A DNA stretch of 47,326 nucleotides from Colwellia psychrerythraea (GCA_002163005.1 MAAF01000114.1:1-47326), one strand, 5' to 3'. Shown: positions 36,139 to 44,783, counted from the first letter of the stretch. The notes: a model not told the origin generated them from the sequence alone. Made by a program: numbers and translations.

Positions 36139-37867
36139 CTTCGTTCAACCAACTTTTAACTACTTGCGATGATAATTCAGGTTCATTAGCTACTAACGCT
36201 CGAACCGCTTTTAATACATCTTCATCTCGATGAAGATCAGGTAATTGTAAACTGCCATCTGCTGCGAAACCTACTGCGCCAGCGTCAAAATCAGACGTCA
36301 GCATATCCATGGTTTCATCACCTAAATCGATATGACCATCAAGTGATTTATCACCATAATCATCTGGCGTTTGCTCTGGGTAGATTAAACGTTTCAGCAT
36401 TGGGCGAACAACGGCTAGAATTAACACTATGATGACCAAAGCACCCAATACTAATTTGAGTACTTTAACAAACCAAGGTTGTTGCCAAATAGGTAACTCA
36501 GCTACTACGCCAAAATCTGGGCGATTAAAGGGAATAGTTACTACTTCTAAAACATCACCACGTTGTAAATCAAAACCAATACTCCCCTGAAGGAGACGAC
36601 GGATACTGGCTGTTTCACCTGCAGAGCGCGGAACAAAAGTTGCTGCGGGAGCATTTGCAGCTCCTTCAACGGGTGTTGTTGCAGCGCCTGCCACGTAATC
36701 CAGCGCGACAGAAACACTAACACGTCTTATAACGCCAGTTTGCTGCTTAGTATGACTAATTGCTTCATCAAGTTCATAGTTTTTAGTCGACTCTGAATGT
36801 TTTCGACTTGGCATGCTTTTCTTTTGCCCGCCAGTTGCATCTTCTGGAATAGCCGATGCAATAGGTGGCTGATTTGTTAAGGCGCCTGGGATCCCGCCTA
36901 ATGCACCACCAATATTAGTGCTTTCAACGCTCATTTCACTACGAAGCGCAGGTAAATCTGAATTATAACGACGCTGTGTTTCTTCAACATTGGTAAAATC
37001 CATAGTGACATCAACTTGCGCAGTATAGTTGCCTAAACCAACAACGGGAATAAGAATACTGTCAATTTTTTCCATGTATTCTTGTTCACGTTTTTGTTCA
37101 ATTTCAAACTCTTTTCTTGAGCGAGATGAAATAGAGTCTTGTGAGCCTGAATTTAGTAAGCGCCCATTTTGATCGGTAACTGTGACACGATTAGGCATTA
37201 AACCTTGCACCGCTGAGGCAACAATATCAACAACAGCATCAACTTCTTCTTCCGAAAGAATTTTACCGCGCTGCATGGTAAGCACTACCGTCGCCGAAGG
37301 ATTTTTTTCTCGACGAGCAAATATATTTTCACGGGGAATAGCGAGTAATACTTTAGCTCGGCTTATGCTTCTTAGCTGTTCTATTGTTTTAGCAATTTGC
37401 TGCTCTCTGCCATATTTTAACCTTTCACGCTCAAGTCGCTGGCTAACACCAAAGCCCATATCTTTCATTAAAATATCTTCACCTTGTGAAGCTTCGCCTG
37501 TTAACCCCTCTCTCGCTAACAATAATTTTACATTTTGATATTCATCTGCAGGCACCGAAATAGTATTGTTTTCTTGTTGATACTCCACTTGATTGGCATC
37601 AAGAAAGTCCATGGTGGTAATTAATTGCTTAGTCGGTAATTTTGATAGGATGCGATATTCAGGCTCATTAGCCAGCATAATAACAAATACCGCAATAGCT
37701 AAACAAATAGCTAAAGCAACCACTATAGTAACCTGTCGTAAAATATCAACACTACCTAATGAGGCAGCGAATCCTGATTTTTGCTCACCTATCCCCGCAC
37801 CTTCAGCCTCACTGGCGATCATATCGCCACTACTATCAGCTGTGACCATTGCGTTTGTATCAGACAC
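36131..37867 (-). CDS. fliF: Flagellar MS-ring protein FliF
   Basis: FliF builds the MS ring in the inner membrane, the base for the whole flagellum. The 578 residues match the family (E. coli 552). One TM helix is near the start (VTIVVALAICLAIAVFVIMLA, about 46-66) and one is near 470-490 (LVLGALVIIVLILAVVRPML). Between them lie ring-building domains (GFGVSQRLERERLKYGREQQIAKTIEQLRSISRAKVLLAIPRENIF, then PSATVVLTMQRGKILSEEEVDAVVDIVASAVQGL). The C-terminus (DEDVLKAVRALVANEPELSSQVVKSWLNEDE) is the FliG-binding tail. Confidence 0.97.
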   Translation of the reverse strand: MSDTNAMVTADSSGDMIASEAEGAGIGEQKSGFAASLGSVDILRQVTIVVALAICLAIAVFVIMLANEPEYRILSKLPTKQLITTMDFLDANQVEYQQENNTISVPADEYQNVKLLLAREGLTGEASQGEDILMKDMGFGVSQRLERERLKYGREQQIAKTIEQLRSISRAKVLLAIPRENIFARREKNPSATVVLTMQRGKILSEEEVDAVVDIVASAVQGLMPNRVTVTDQNGRLLNSGSQDSISSRSRKEFEIEQKREQEYMEKIDSILIPVVGLGNYTAQVDVTMDFTNVEETQRRYNSDLPALRSEMSVESTNIGGALGGIPGALTNQPPIASAIPEDATGGQKKSMPSRKHSESTKNYELDEAISHTKQQTGVIRRVSVSVALDYVAGAATTPVEGAANAPAATFVPRSAGETASIRRLLQGSIGFDLQRGDVLEVVTIPFNRPDFGVVAELPIWQQPWFVKVLKLVLGALVIIVLILAVVRPMLKRLIYPEQTPDDYGDKSLDGHIDLGDETMDMLTSDFDAGAVGFAADGSLQLPDLHRDEDVLKAVRALVANEPELSSQVVKSWLNEDE

Positions 37868-38053
37868 TTTACTTCTCCGCTGTACTGTTTTTAAGACAAA
37901 GTTTACAAAAAATCGAGGAAAGCTATTTTTACATAATCAGGTTTAACTGTGAATAAATCGTTGCTTACAAGACGTTTGATTGATGAATTGCTAACCTATT
38001 TTACTATTTACAAGATAAAAGCAACGGCGCCATAGTTGGTTTGCTCAGTTAAA

Positions 38054-38416
38054 TTAAACTGGCATGCTCATTATTTCTTTATATGCTTCAACAAATTTGT
38101 TTCGTATTTGCACGGTTGCATCCAGAGCTATGCCTGATTTAGAAGAAGCAATCATTACTTCAGCCAAGGTGACATTACTATCGCCCATTTCAAAAGCTCT
38201 TTTCTTATCGCCAGACTCAGTTTGCAAATCATTAACGCTCTTAAGTGCATCGGTAAGCATATCGCCAAAATTACTAGTAGATTCATTGATTTTACCAACG
38301 CTATTACTTGCAGTACCGTTTATAACATCAAGATCAATTGCTGGTGGCTTATTGCCCATGGCCTGTAGCGACATGTTTTGCATTTGGCTATATAGAGAGT
38401 TACTTTTGATATCCAT
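38054..38416 (-). CDS. fliE: Flagellar hook-basal body protein FliE
   Basis: FliE is the first exported rod component and joins the MS ring to the rod. The 120 residues (E. coli 104) end in the diagnostic segment LAEVMIASSKSGIALDATVQIRNKFVEAYKEIMSMPV. The N-terminal part is low in structure. It is the first gene of the fliE-F-G-H-I-J operon, with a near-consensus sigma-54 promoter about 55 bases upstream; fliF follows after 186 bases. Confidence 0.95.
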   Translation of the reverse strand: MDIKSNSLYSQMQNMSLQAMGNKPPAIDLDVINGTASNSVGKINESTSNFGDMLTDALKSVNDLQTESGDKKRAFEMGDSNVTLAEVMIASSKSGIALDATVQIRNKFVEAYKEIMSMPV

Positions 38417-38470
38417 AGGGCGCTCACTTTTGTCAATTTTTTAACGTTAAACAAGATATAACAGTGAGTC

Positions 38471-38487
38471 TGCAAGCATAGTGCCAA
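38471..38487 (-). promoter_or_regulatory. Sigma-54 promoter before fliE (near-perfect consensus)
   Basis: On the minus strand: TTGGCAC, TATGC, TTGCA, with exact GG-N10-GC spacing (GG at 38485-38484, GC at 38473-38472). This is a near-exact match to the -24/-12 consensus. fliE starts 55 bases downstream, and flrC, encoding an activator of sigma-54, lies just upstream. Confidence 0.9.
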
Positions 38488-38544
38488 AAAAAACATTTAA
38501 ACTATGAAGTGATATAAAGAGGATTATGGTAGGGCTTATAAACT

Positions 38545-38572
38545 TCCAAGTTATCGTGAATGATAACTTGGA
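38545..38572 (-). terminator. Probable terminator of flrBC (11-bp perfect stem)
   Basis: TCCAAGTTATC (38545-38555) pairs perfectly with GATAACTTGGA (38562-38572) around a 6-base loop. It lies 38 bases after the flrC stop and ahead of the fliE promoter. The T run after it is short, so it may be a weak terminator or an RNA stability hairpin. Confidence 0.5.
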
Positions 38573-38609
38573 GTATGTCGTAGCATAGTTAATTTGGTAG
38601 AGCAGTTAA

Positions 38610-39950
38610 TTAGGCTGGTATTTCAATGCCTGAATCACGCATTTTCGCAATTTTATAACGTAGAGTACGTGGACTTATCCCCAAGCGCTCTGCTACGTCT
38701 TTTCGACTGCCATGACACGCTTGTAAGGTATCAAGAATAATTTGATGTTCCTGCAATTTAAGCTCACTGCCGAGTTTATCTTCACTACTGGTGACTTGCT
38801 CAGGCTCTACTACCAATGCAGTATCAAAGTTCTCAATCAGTAAGTCTCCTGCCTCGATAATCTGGTCGGCATGCAAAATTAGTGCTCTTTGAATAACATT
38901 ATCTAATTCACGAACATTACCTGGCCAATGATAAGCATTAAGCTTACTGCGCGCTGCACCTGAAAATTCAGGAATGCTATCGCCATTTTTTTGACAATGT
39001 AGAGAAACTAAGTGCTGTGCTAAAACAAAGATATCATCAACTCGCTGCGCTAACGGTAACCAAGAGAGTGGAAATACATTAAGGCGATAATAAAGATCTT
39101 CCCGAAATACCCCATCACTTACCGCTGCTTTTAAATCTCGGTTACTGGTAGCAATAACGCGGACATCAAGGCTTATCATTTTTCTTCCGCCTAAACGCTC
39201 TACTTCACGCTCTTGTAATACCCGTAGAATTTTAGCTTGTAAGCTCAAATCCATTTCGGTTATTTCATCAAGTAAAATAGTGCCACCTTGGGCTTGTTCG
39301 AATTTTCCAGGACAGGCCTGAATTGCGCCAGTAAAAGCACCTTTTTCATAACCGAATAATGTTGCTTCGAGCATATTTTCAGGAATAGCCGCACAATTAA
39401 TAGCAATAAAAGGCTGAGTGCTTCGTTTCGAGTGATTGTGAACGTATTGCGCTAACACTTCTTTACCTGAGCCACTTGGTCCAAGGATCATCACAGAAGC
39501 ATCGGTGCTGGCGACTTTTTTAGCCAAGGAGAGTAGCTCTAACGATCGTTTATCCGCAACAATGGGATCCTTTTTATTCACTACTTGTGGCGGGATATAT
39601 TGGCTGACCATATTAAGCAGCACCTGCGGAGCGAAAGGCTTAGCAATATAGTTACAAGCACCATCTTTCATCGCTTGTACAGCATCATCTATGGTGCCAT
39701 AAGCAGTCATCAATAATACCGGTAGATTAGTATGCTGACTTTTAATACTTTTTAGTAAAGATAAACCAGACATGCCGCCCATTTGTACGTCACTGATAAC
39801 AATATCCACTTGATGGCTTTTTAACGCCAATAAGGCAGCTTCGCCAGAGTCAGCTTCAACGCAGTGGTAGTCGGCTAATGAAAGCGTATCGACCAACGCT
39901 TCTCGCAGACCCGCATCATCTTCAACAACAAGAATTTTATGTTCAGTCAT
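38610..39950 (-). CDS. flrC: Sigma-54-dependent response regulator FlrC
   Basis: FlrC, phosphorylated by FlrB, activates sigma-54 transcription of class III flagellar genes. The ATG at 39950 has GGAG 7 bases upstream; a GTG two codons earlier is less likely. The 446 residues are: receiver (Asp54 in IVISDVQMGGM, Lys at YIAKPF), AAA+ domain (Walker A GPSGSGKEVLAQYVH, GAFTGA in FGYEKGAFTGAIQACPGKFE, Walker B GGTILLDEITEMD) and a Fis-type helix-turn-helix (HGSRKDVAERLGISPRTLRYKIAKM). It overlaps flrB by 8 bases. Confidence 0.96.
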   Translation of the reverse strand: MTEHKILVVEDDAGLREALVDTLSLADYHCVEADSGEAALLALKSHQVDIVISDVQMGGMSGLSLLKSIKSQHTNLPVLLMTAYGTIDDAVQAMKDGACNYIAKPFAPQVLLNMVSQYIPPQVVNKKDPIVADKRSLELLSLAKKVASTDASVMILGPSGSGKEVLAQYVHNHSKRSTQPFIAINCAAIPENMLEATLFGYEKGAFTGAIQACPGKFEQAQGGTILLDEITEMDLSLQAKILRVLQEREVERLGGRKMISLDVRVIATSNRDLKAAVSDGVFREDLYYRLNVFPLSWLPLAQRVDDIFVLAQHLVSLHCQKNGDSIPEFSGAARSKLNAYHWPGNVRELDNVIQRALILHADQIIEAGDLLIENFDTALVVEPEQVTSSEDKLGSELKLQEHQIILDTLQACHGSRKDVAERLGISPRTLRYKIAKMRDSGIEIPA

Positions 39951-41238
39951 GAGCACTCTCCGAAGGACTATTCTTCATCACATTACCTTGATCTAACAAA
40001 GGTAGCTTAATAACAAAATGTGCGCCTGAATTAGCTTCGTTAAGTAAACTCACTTCACCTTGATGCGCATTCACTACAGATTTAACAACCGCTAAACCAA
40101 GGCCTGTTCCTTTACTACTTGAGGTATAAAAAGGCTGAAAAATTTTATCGATAACCTTAGCGTCAATACCAGGACCATTGTCTTTAAAACTTAAATATAA
40201 ATGGTTGGCTTGACTATAAACTTGAATATTTATCAGCGGTTCAACGATCTTATTAATACTTATCGCTTGTAAGGAGTTATGTAATAAATTTTGAATTGCC
40301 CCTGTTAAGGCATTTTTATTGCCGAGCATATGAAGCTCATTATCGGGCAGTTGTACTTTTACTGTCGTACTAGCTTTATCTAACAGCGCATCCATAGAGC
40401 CAACTGCATCATTAATGAGTTCTCCTACATTTACAGAAGCAACCACTTGTTCTTTACCACTTTTAGAAAATAACAGCATATCGTTCACTTGCTGCTCTAA
40501 ATCATGTAAACGGTCATTTAGCTTGCCTTGAAACTTTAATCGTGAAGTTTCTGCTAGTTTATTTGTTGATAAATTTTCGCTATATAAAATGGCAGCAGAT
40601 AAAGGAGTACGTATTTGATGAGCGAGTGTTGAAACCATTTTTCCTAACGAAGATAGGCGTTGCATTTGCGCTAACTTATCTTGTAGTAAACGGGTTTCAG
40701 TTAAGTCAGTTATCATGATCAACTGACCCGGTTGTGAGCCTAAACTGGTAATTTCTAATTTTACTCGGCGACCATCTTTAAGTGATATTTCATGCCAATC
40801 ATCTTCACGCGGATCGAATGAACGGGCAATAACATTGAACCATGGTTGGCCAAGAATAGGTTCATCAAGTAAGTTTCTAGCAACTTGGTTTATCTTCACC
40901 ACAATACCATTACCATCAAGCATAACTAAGCCTGTTGGCATCACTTCTATTAACTTATCTGCTAATAGATTATTACTAAGGGGCTGTTTTTCTGACGTTA
41001 AGCTATGGAGGTATTTCGTATTGGCGATTGAGCGTGGAGTAAAGTTATGCTTAGCACTTTGAGTTACTTGCGCTCTCAATGCCGCTAATTCACCAGGAAA
41101 CGCTTCATGCGCTAGCAAAGAAGGTTTATTAGCCCCGACGATATTAACTGAATGAAACGTAGCATTCGCGCTTGATTCACTAATACTAGTAATACTAGGG
41201 ATTGCGGTAGGTATTGCTTGTGACATAACTTGTGCCAT
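39943..41238 (-). CDS. flrB: Flagellar sensor histidine kinase FlrB
   Basis: FlrB phosphorylates FlrC. The 431 residues have no TM segment, so the kinase is cytoplasmic. A PAS-like domain (about 90-185: EVMPTGLVMLDGNGIVVKINQVARNLL) is followed by a HisKA helix with His207 (LGKMVSTLAHQIRTPLSAAILYSENL), then a HATPase_c domain (NALTGAIQNLLHNSLQAI, LSFKDNGPGID, GTGLGLAVVKSVVNAHQGEVSL). The first 60 residues look unstructured. A sigma-54-like promoter lies 36 bases upstream, so flrBC form one unit that FlrA should activate. Confidence 0.95.
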   Translation of the reverse strand: MAQVMSQAIPTAIPSITSISESSANATFHSVNIVGANKPSLLAHEAFPGELAALRAQVTQSAKHNFTPRSIANTKYLHSLTSEKQPLSNNLLADKLIEVMPTGLVMLDGNGIVVKINQVARNLLDEPILGQPWFNVIARSFDPREDDWHEISLKDGRRVKLEITSLGSQPGQLIMITDLTETRLLQDKLAQMQRLSSLGKMVSTLAHQIRTPLSAAILYSENLSTNKLAETSRLKFQGKLNDRLHDLEQQVNDMLLFSKSGKEQVVASVNVGELINDAVGSMDALLDKASTTVKVQLPDNELHMLGNKNALTGAIQNLLHNSLQAISINKIVEPLINIQVYSQANHLYLSFKDNGPGIDAKVIDKIFQPFYTSSSKGTGLGLAVVKSVVNAHQGEVSLLNEANSGAHFVIKLPLLDQGNVMKNSPSESAHD

Positions 41239-41273
41239 ACATAGGTACTCAAAAAAACTATCTAGTATCTATA

Positions 41274-41291
41274 AAGCATTTACTATGCCAT
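41274..41291 (-). promoter_or_regulatory. Sigma-54-type promoter before flrB
   Basis: On the minus strand: TGGCATAGTAAATGCTTT, with exact GG-N10-GC spacing (GG at 41289-41288, GC at 41277-41276). It lies 38 bases before the flrB start. In Vibrio cholerae flrBC is activated by FlrA with sigma-54, which agrees. Confidence 0.78.
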
Positions 41292-41403
41292 TATTTTAAC
41301 CTTAAAAATCAATGAGATAAAAACAAGCACATCAAGACCTATTAATATTCACTGTCAATCTATTGACCTTAACGATTAATATTAACTCTTAAAGTTAGTC
41401 ATG

Positions 41404-42930
41404 TTATTCACTTGGTTTGTGCAAGTCATATTTACGCATTTTTTCAACTAGCGTAGTTCTACGCATACCCAGTGTTTCTGCGGCTCTAGCAACCACATAA
41501 TCATGCTTACTTAACGATTGTATAATTAAAGATACTTCAAGGTCGGCTAGATGTTCCTTTAAGTTTAAACCGTCACTAGGTAATAAGGCCGCATTAGCAG
41601 AATTTTGTGCGCCATTAACATCACTTTCAACCGTTAACTCATTTTGCTCGTTATCATCGTCACTTTCGTCATCATAATCAAAGCCGCCGAAAAGCTCATT
41701 AATAACATCATGTTCTTGTAACTCTTCTGGGTATTCCGGGTTATAAGCTTGTACATCTATATGCTGATATTTATAAGGCAGCTCTGTAACATCAACAATT
41801 TGGTCACCGTACATAATTAACATACGTTCAATTAAGTTCGATAGTTCTCTAACATTGCCCGGCCAAGGGTGCTCCATCAAAGACTCAATGGCTTTTTCAG
41901 TAAAACGTACTGTTTTATTTTGTTCGTGTTCAAAGCGAGTAAGCAGCTCTTGTAATAACAGCGGAATATCTTCTTTTCGCTCACGTAATGCTGGGGTATC
42001 TATTGGGAAGACATTCAAACGATAGAATAAATCTTCTCTAAAACTACCCTCTTTGATCATTTCCTCTAAATCTTGATGAGTAGCAGCAACAATCCGAACA
42101 TTGGCTTTAATACTTTTACTGCCACCAACACGTTCAAAAGTACGCTCTTGTAAAACACGTAGTAATTTTACCTGCATAGGTTGCGGCATATCACCTATTT
42201 CATCTAAAAATAATGTGCCGCCTTCAGCTAATTCAAAACGACCTTTACGGGTGGATATAGCACCAGTAAAAGCACCTTTTTCATGGCCAAACAATTCACT
42301 TTCAAGAAGCTCCGCAGGAATAGCGCCACAGTTAACAGGGACAAAGGCTTCTTTTGCCCGGTCAGATAAGTTATGAATATTTCGTGCAATCACCTCTTTA
42401 CCTGTTCCTGATTCTCCAAGCACTAAAACACTGGCGGGTGTTTTGGCCACTTGCTCAATCAAAAATCGCACTTGCGCCATCGGCTCACTACTACCAACCA
42501 ATGAACGAAATAAAGCACTGGAATTAAGTTTGCTACTTTTACGAGGTAATTTATTGTGATATTGATGACAGTGGTGAATTTGCTCGGTGAGTTGAGCATA
42601 ATTAAGTGGCGCAGCAAGGGTACCAATAACATTAACGTTAATGACTAATTCATTGGCATCAAGCACATCATGAAGAATAAACGGTACGCTAGGGTTAACT
42701 TTAATTAAAGCACTGCAATCTTTACTTACATTGCCCGTTAATATTACCGTGAGAATGCGGCTGCTATCAGCCAAATTTTCAATGGCTTGCTCTTGCGAAC
42801 AATGGACAAAGTGCTCACCAACAAAAGCCAGTACCGTACTTAATTGCTGGCTTCTACCGGCGTCGTTATCAACGACTAATATTTGTTTATGGCCTGTTAC
42901 TACGGAGGTAACTACTGGATTATCAATCAT
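41404..42930 (-). CDS. flrA: Flagellar master regulator FlrA (FleQ-type sigma-54 activator)
   Basis: FlrA sits at the top of the polar flagellar hierarchy. The 508 residues are: a FleQ-type N-terminal domain that resembles a receiver but lacks the acceptor Asp (ILTVILTGNVSKD at the expected place); AAA+ domain with Walker A GESGTGKEV at 172-180, GAFTGA at 219-224 and Walker B GTLFLDEIGDMP; an acidic linker (DYDDESDDDNEQNE); and a Fis-type helix-turn-helix (HDYVVARAAETLGMRRTTLVEKMRKYDL). It is divergent from the plus-strand unit at 43282. In relatives FlhG binds and restrains this protein, and c-di-GMP can bind it. Confidence 0.95.
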   Translation of the reverse strand: MIDNPVVTSVVTGHKQILVVDNDAGRSQQLSTVLAFVGEHFVHCSQEQAIENLADSSRILTVILTGNVSKDCSALIKVNPSVPFILHDVLDANELVINVNVIGTLAAPLNYAQLTEQIHHCHQYHNKLPRKSSKLNSSALFRSLVGSSEPMAQVRFLIEQVAKTPASVLVLGESGTGKEVIARNIHNLSDRAKEAFVPVNCGAIPAELLESELFGHEKGAFTGAISTRKGRFELAEGGTLFLDEIGDMPQPMQVKLLRVLQERTFERVGGSKSIKANVRIVAATHQDLEEMIKEGSFREDLFYRLNVFPIDTPALRERKEDIPLLLQELLTRFEHEQNKTVRFTEKAIESLMEHPWPGNVRELSNLIERMLIMYGDQIVDVTELPYKYQHIDVQAYNPEYPEELQEHDVINELFGGFDYDDESDDDNEQNELTVESDVNGAQNSANAALLPSDGLNLKEHLADLEVSLIIQSLSKHDYVVARAAETLGMRRTTLVEKMRKYDLHKPSE

Positions 42931-43281
42931 ATTTAACTCTTCACGGCTATTGCTAACGTGCTATTTTTAATCTTGTTTTATAGCGTTTAGGCAATTTTAA
43001 TCATTAATTCATTTTAAGCAACAAAAACTTGACGCGCACTTGTCATTTTATTGTCATATATCAAAATTTAGCTGTAGGTTTATCCGTTAATTAACAAACT
43101 AATTATCTCCATAATAAGTAAAAAAGGATAAACTAGAATAGGTTAAAGATTAATGGACCTTGTCTTGCCATAATAAAGTCAGTTTATTAAACATATAAAA
43201 CAGTCACAAAAAATTGGCATAGAAAAAGCATAGATAATTATTGAATGTTAATAACTATATTTTAGAAAATAGGAAAGTCAG
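42931..43281. other. Divergent intergenic region between flrA and the small sigma-54 gene (351 bp)
   Basis: No ORF or RNA gene seen. It holds the sigma-54-type promoter of the plus-strand gene (43214-43230) and must hold the flrA promoter on the other strand. A direct repeat, TTGTCAT at 43040-43046 and 43051-43057 (11-base period, one helical turn), may be a protein-binding site. Confidence 0.5.
43214..43230 (+). promoter_or_regulatory. Sigma-54-type promoter of the small gene / fliS unit
   Basis: TTGGCATAGAAAAAGCA, with exact GG-N10-GC spacing (GG at 43216-43217, GC at 43228-43229). It is the only sigma-54-like site found here on the plus strand. The small gene starts 53 bases downstream of the -12 element. 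Confidence 0.75.
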
Positions 43282-43566
43282 ATGTTGATCATAAACGGTA
43301 CTGCTGAATTAATGCATGATAATGAAGAGTTCACCAAAGGAACCCGTCACGAATTTAATATGTTCTCAAGAGAAATGCCTTTCGAGCAGCAACTCAGCCA
43401 AATAGAAGAATATTTAGTCTCTCGTGGTTGGGATAATATTGAAGTATTGGGTAACGGCGTTATTAGTAATGAAGAAGATATAACTCATAACGTATTACAA
43501 CAAGCCTATAAAAAAGCAAAAGATGAAGGTCTTGCGGTTACCGTAAATAACCAACCTTTAATCTAG
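43282..43566 (+). CDS. Unrecognised small protein of the polar flagellar locus
   Basis: I do not recognise this 94-residue protein. It is soluble (no signal, no TM), with a short strand-like start (MLIINGTAELM), acidic and aromatic residues in the middle, the segment EEYLVSRGWDNIEVLGNGVI and a helical ending (NVLQQAYKKAKDEGLAVTVNNQPLI). It could be a small alpha/beta fold. The ribosome-binding site AGGAAAG lies 5-11 bases before the ATG. It has its own sigma-54-type promoter and precedes fliS by 98 bases with no terminator between, so it may be co-expressed with the filament chaperones. A regulatory or chaperone role is only a guess. Confidence 0.8.
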   Translation: MLIINGTAELMHDNEEFTKGTRHEFNMFSREMPFEQQLSQIEEYLVSRGWDNIEVLGNGVISNEEDITHNVLQQAYKKAKDEGLAVTVNNQPLI

Positions 43567-43664
43567 TTTAGCTTAACTTATTTTAATCCAGTTAAACCCT
43601 AAGACTATTATTTCAATTCTACAAGTTTTCTATACTAAATGTTATAGTAAACTAGGAGGTGTCT

Positions 43665-44063
43665 ATGACACACGCATCACTTAAAAAGTATCAACAAACC
43701 ACTAAAAGCACGGCTCAGCAAGCATCACCTTATCAGTTGGTTGCCATGTTATTTCAAAAATTGTTAGGGAATATTGCTACTGCTAAAGGTGCTATTTCAC
43801 AAAATAATTTCGATAAAAAAGGCACTGAGTTATCTAATGCTATTGCTATCATTGGCGTTCTAGAAGGCTCTCTCGACTTTAAAGAAGGCGGTGAAGTCTC
43901 TGAGAACTTAGCTTCGCTTTATAAGTTTTGTTCCGAGCAGCTATTAGTTGCTAGTACCAACAATGACTCTGACAAGCTAGAGGAAGTGATCCAAATTCTC
44001 TTACCAATAAAAGCCGGTTGGGACTCTATCCCATTAGAAAACCAAAATCAGGTTAGCTTTTAG
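43665..44063 (+). CDS. fliS: Flagellin export chaperone FliS
   Basis: FliS binds the C-terminal helices of flagellin in the cytoplasm and prevents early polymerisation. The 132 residues match the family. The start KKYQQTTKSTAQQASPYQLVAMLFQKLLGNIATAKGAI and the middle ELSNAIAIIGVLEGSLDFKEGGEVSENLASLYKFCSEQLL are typical. The ATG at 43665 has a perfect AGGAGG 5 bases upstream; an in-frame GTG two codons earlier is inside this site and is rejected. Unlike in most relatives it is on the strand opposite fliD. Its stop codon overlaps the next start (TAGTG). Confidence 0.93.
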   Translation: MTHASLKKYQQTTKSTAQQASPYQLVAMLFQKLLGNIATAKGAISQNNFDKKGTELSNAIAIIGVLEGSLDFKEGGEVSENLASLYKFCSEQLLVASTNNDSDKLEEVIQILLPIKAGWDSIPLENQNQVSF

Positions 44064-44434
44064 TGTCTAATGATATCAGGGGCTCACTTGAACAAATAAA
44101 TGAGGTATCGCGGCAATTATTGTCGCGAATACTTACGATGTACAATAAAAGCCAAGATAAAAATGACTCATTTAACGATGAGTCTACGAGTGATAGCCAA
44201 GTAACAGAAAATGAACTAACGGGGTTAATCGCCAGCAGGGATAGTTTAATACACTGTTTATTTGAGCAAAATACACATGAAGAAATATCAATAGAACTTA
44301 ACTTATTAAACGAAATGATTTCACTTGATACCAAATTATCGAATCAGTCCAAAGCTTACAAACAGGTATTAGCAGAACAAGTCATTAGACTTAAAAAAAG
44401 TAAAAAAGTATCTAAATCTTACCAAAAGTATTAA
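44063..44434 (+). CDS. fliT: FliT/FlaI-like flagellar chaperone
   Basis: FliT-type proteins bind the filament cap FliD before export. The 123 residues start with GTG in a TAGTG overlap with fliS, so the two are coupled. The protein is nearly all helical: QINEVSRQLLSRILTMYNK, then a polar loop, then LIASRDSLIHCLFEQN and a basic tail (VIRLKKSKKVSKSYQKY). The position after fliS and the RDSLI stretch suggest the FliT/FlaI family. The match is by context more than by sequence, since these proteins vary greatly. Confidence 0.7.
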   Translation: MSNDIRGSLEQINEVSRQLLSRILTMYNKSQDKNDSFNDESTSDSQVTENELTGLIASRDSLIHCLFEQNTHEEISIELNLLNEMISLDTKLSNQSKAYKQVLAEQVIRLKKSKKVSKSYQKY

Positions 44435-44783
44435 CTATAATTTCAATTGAATGACCTCTTGCGTCTTAAGTATTAGCTAAAAATAATCAATAATCTTTTT
44501 AAAACAAACAATATTTACTATAACTAACGGCGGTAGAAAGCTCCTAATTGGTGTCTTTTCACAAACAATGCGGGCCAAAGAAAAAGTAACGTTAGGAACT
44601 AAAAAAAGCAGCGATTAAAACTCAATCTATTACCGGTAAAGTGATTCGGGTCGGTTCAACCAGTCATAGGGTACCTTCAATAGATGATTTAACAAATAGC
44701 CTCCAACTAACCTTTCCTCTCAAATAACATTTTTAGTTAGAGTATTATATTGATCCCCCTCTAACGAGCGACTTCTTTTAACG
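44435..44783. other. Convergent intergenic region between fliT-like gene and fliD (349 bp)
   Basis: Contains a likely gene remnant (44487-44727, listed separately) and a weak stem, GTTAGAG (44736-44742) with CTCTAAC (44759-44765), with a 16-base loop. I see no strong terminator for either converging gene. Confidence 0.5.
44487..44727 (+). pseudogene. Possible frameshifted remnant of an unknown gene
   Basis: A frame open from 44487 runs without stop through an ATG at 44568 to a run of seven A (44601-44607), where it breaks. Removing one A joins it to a second open frame ending with TAA at 44725-44727. The joined product would be about 80 residues, reading NGGRKLLIGVFSQTMRAK, then VTLGTKKAAIKTQSITGKV and IRVGSTSHRVPSIDDLTNSL. 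It has a protein-like composition but no ribosome-binding site at the ATG. I do not recognise the family. It may be the decayed 3' part of a gene, or chance. Confidence 0.3.
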
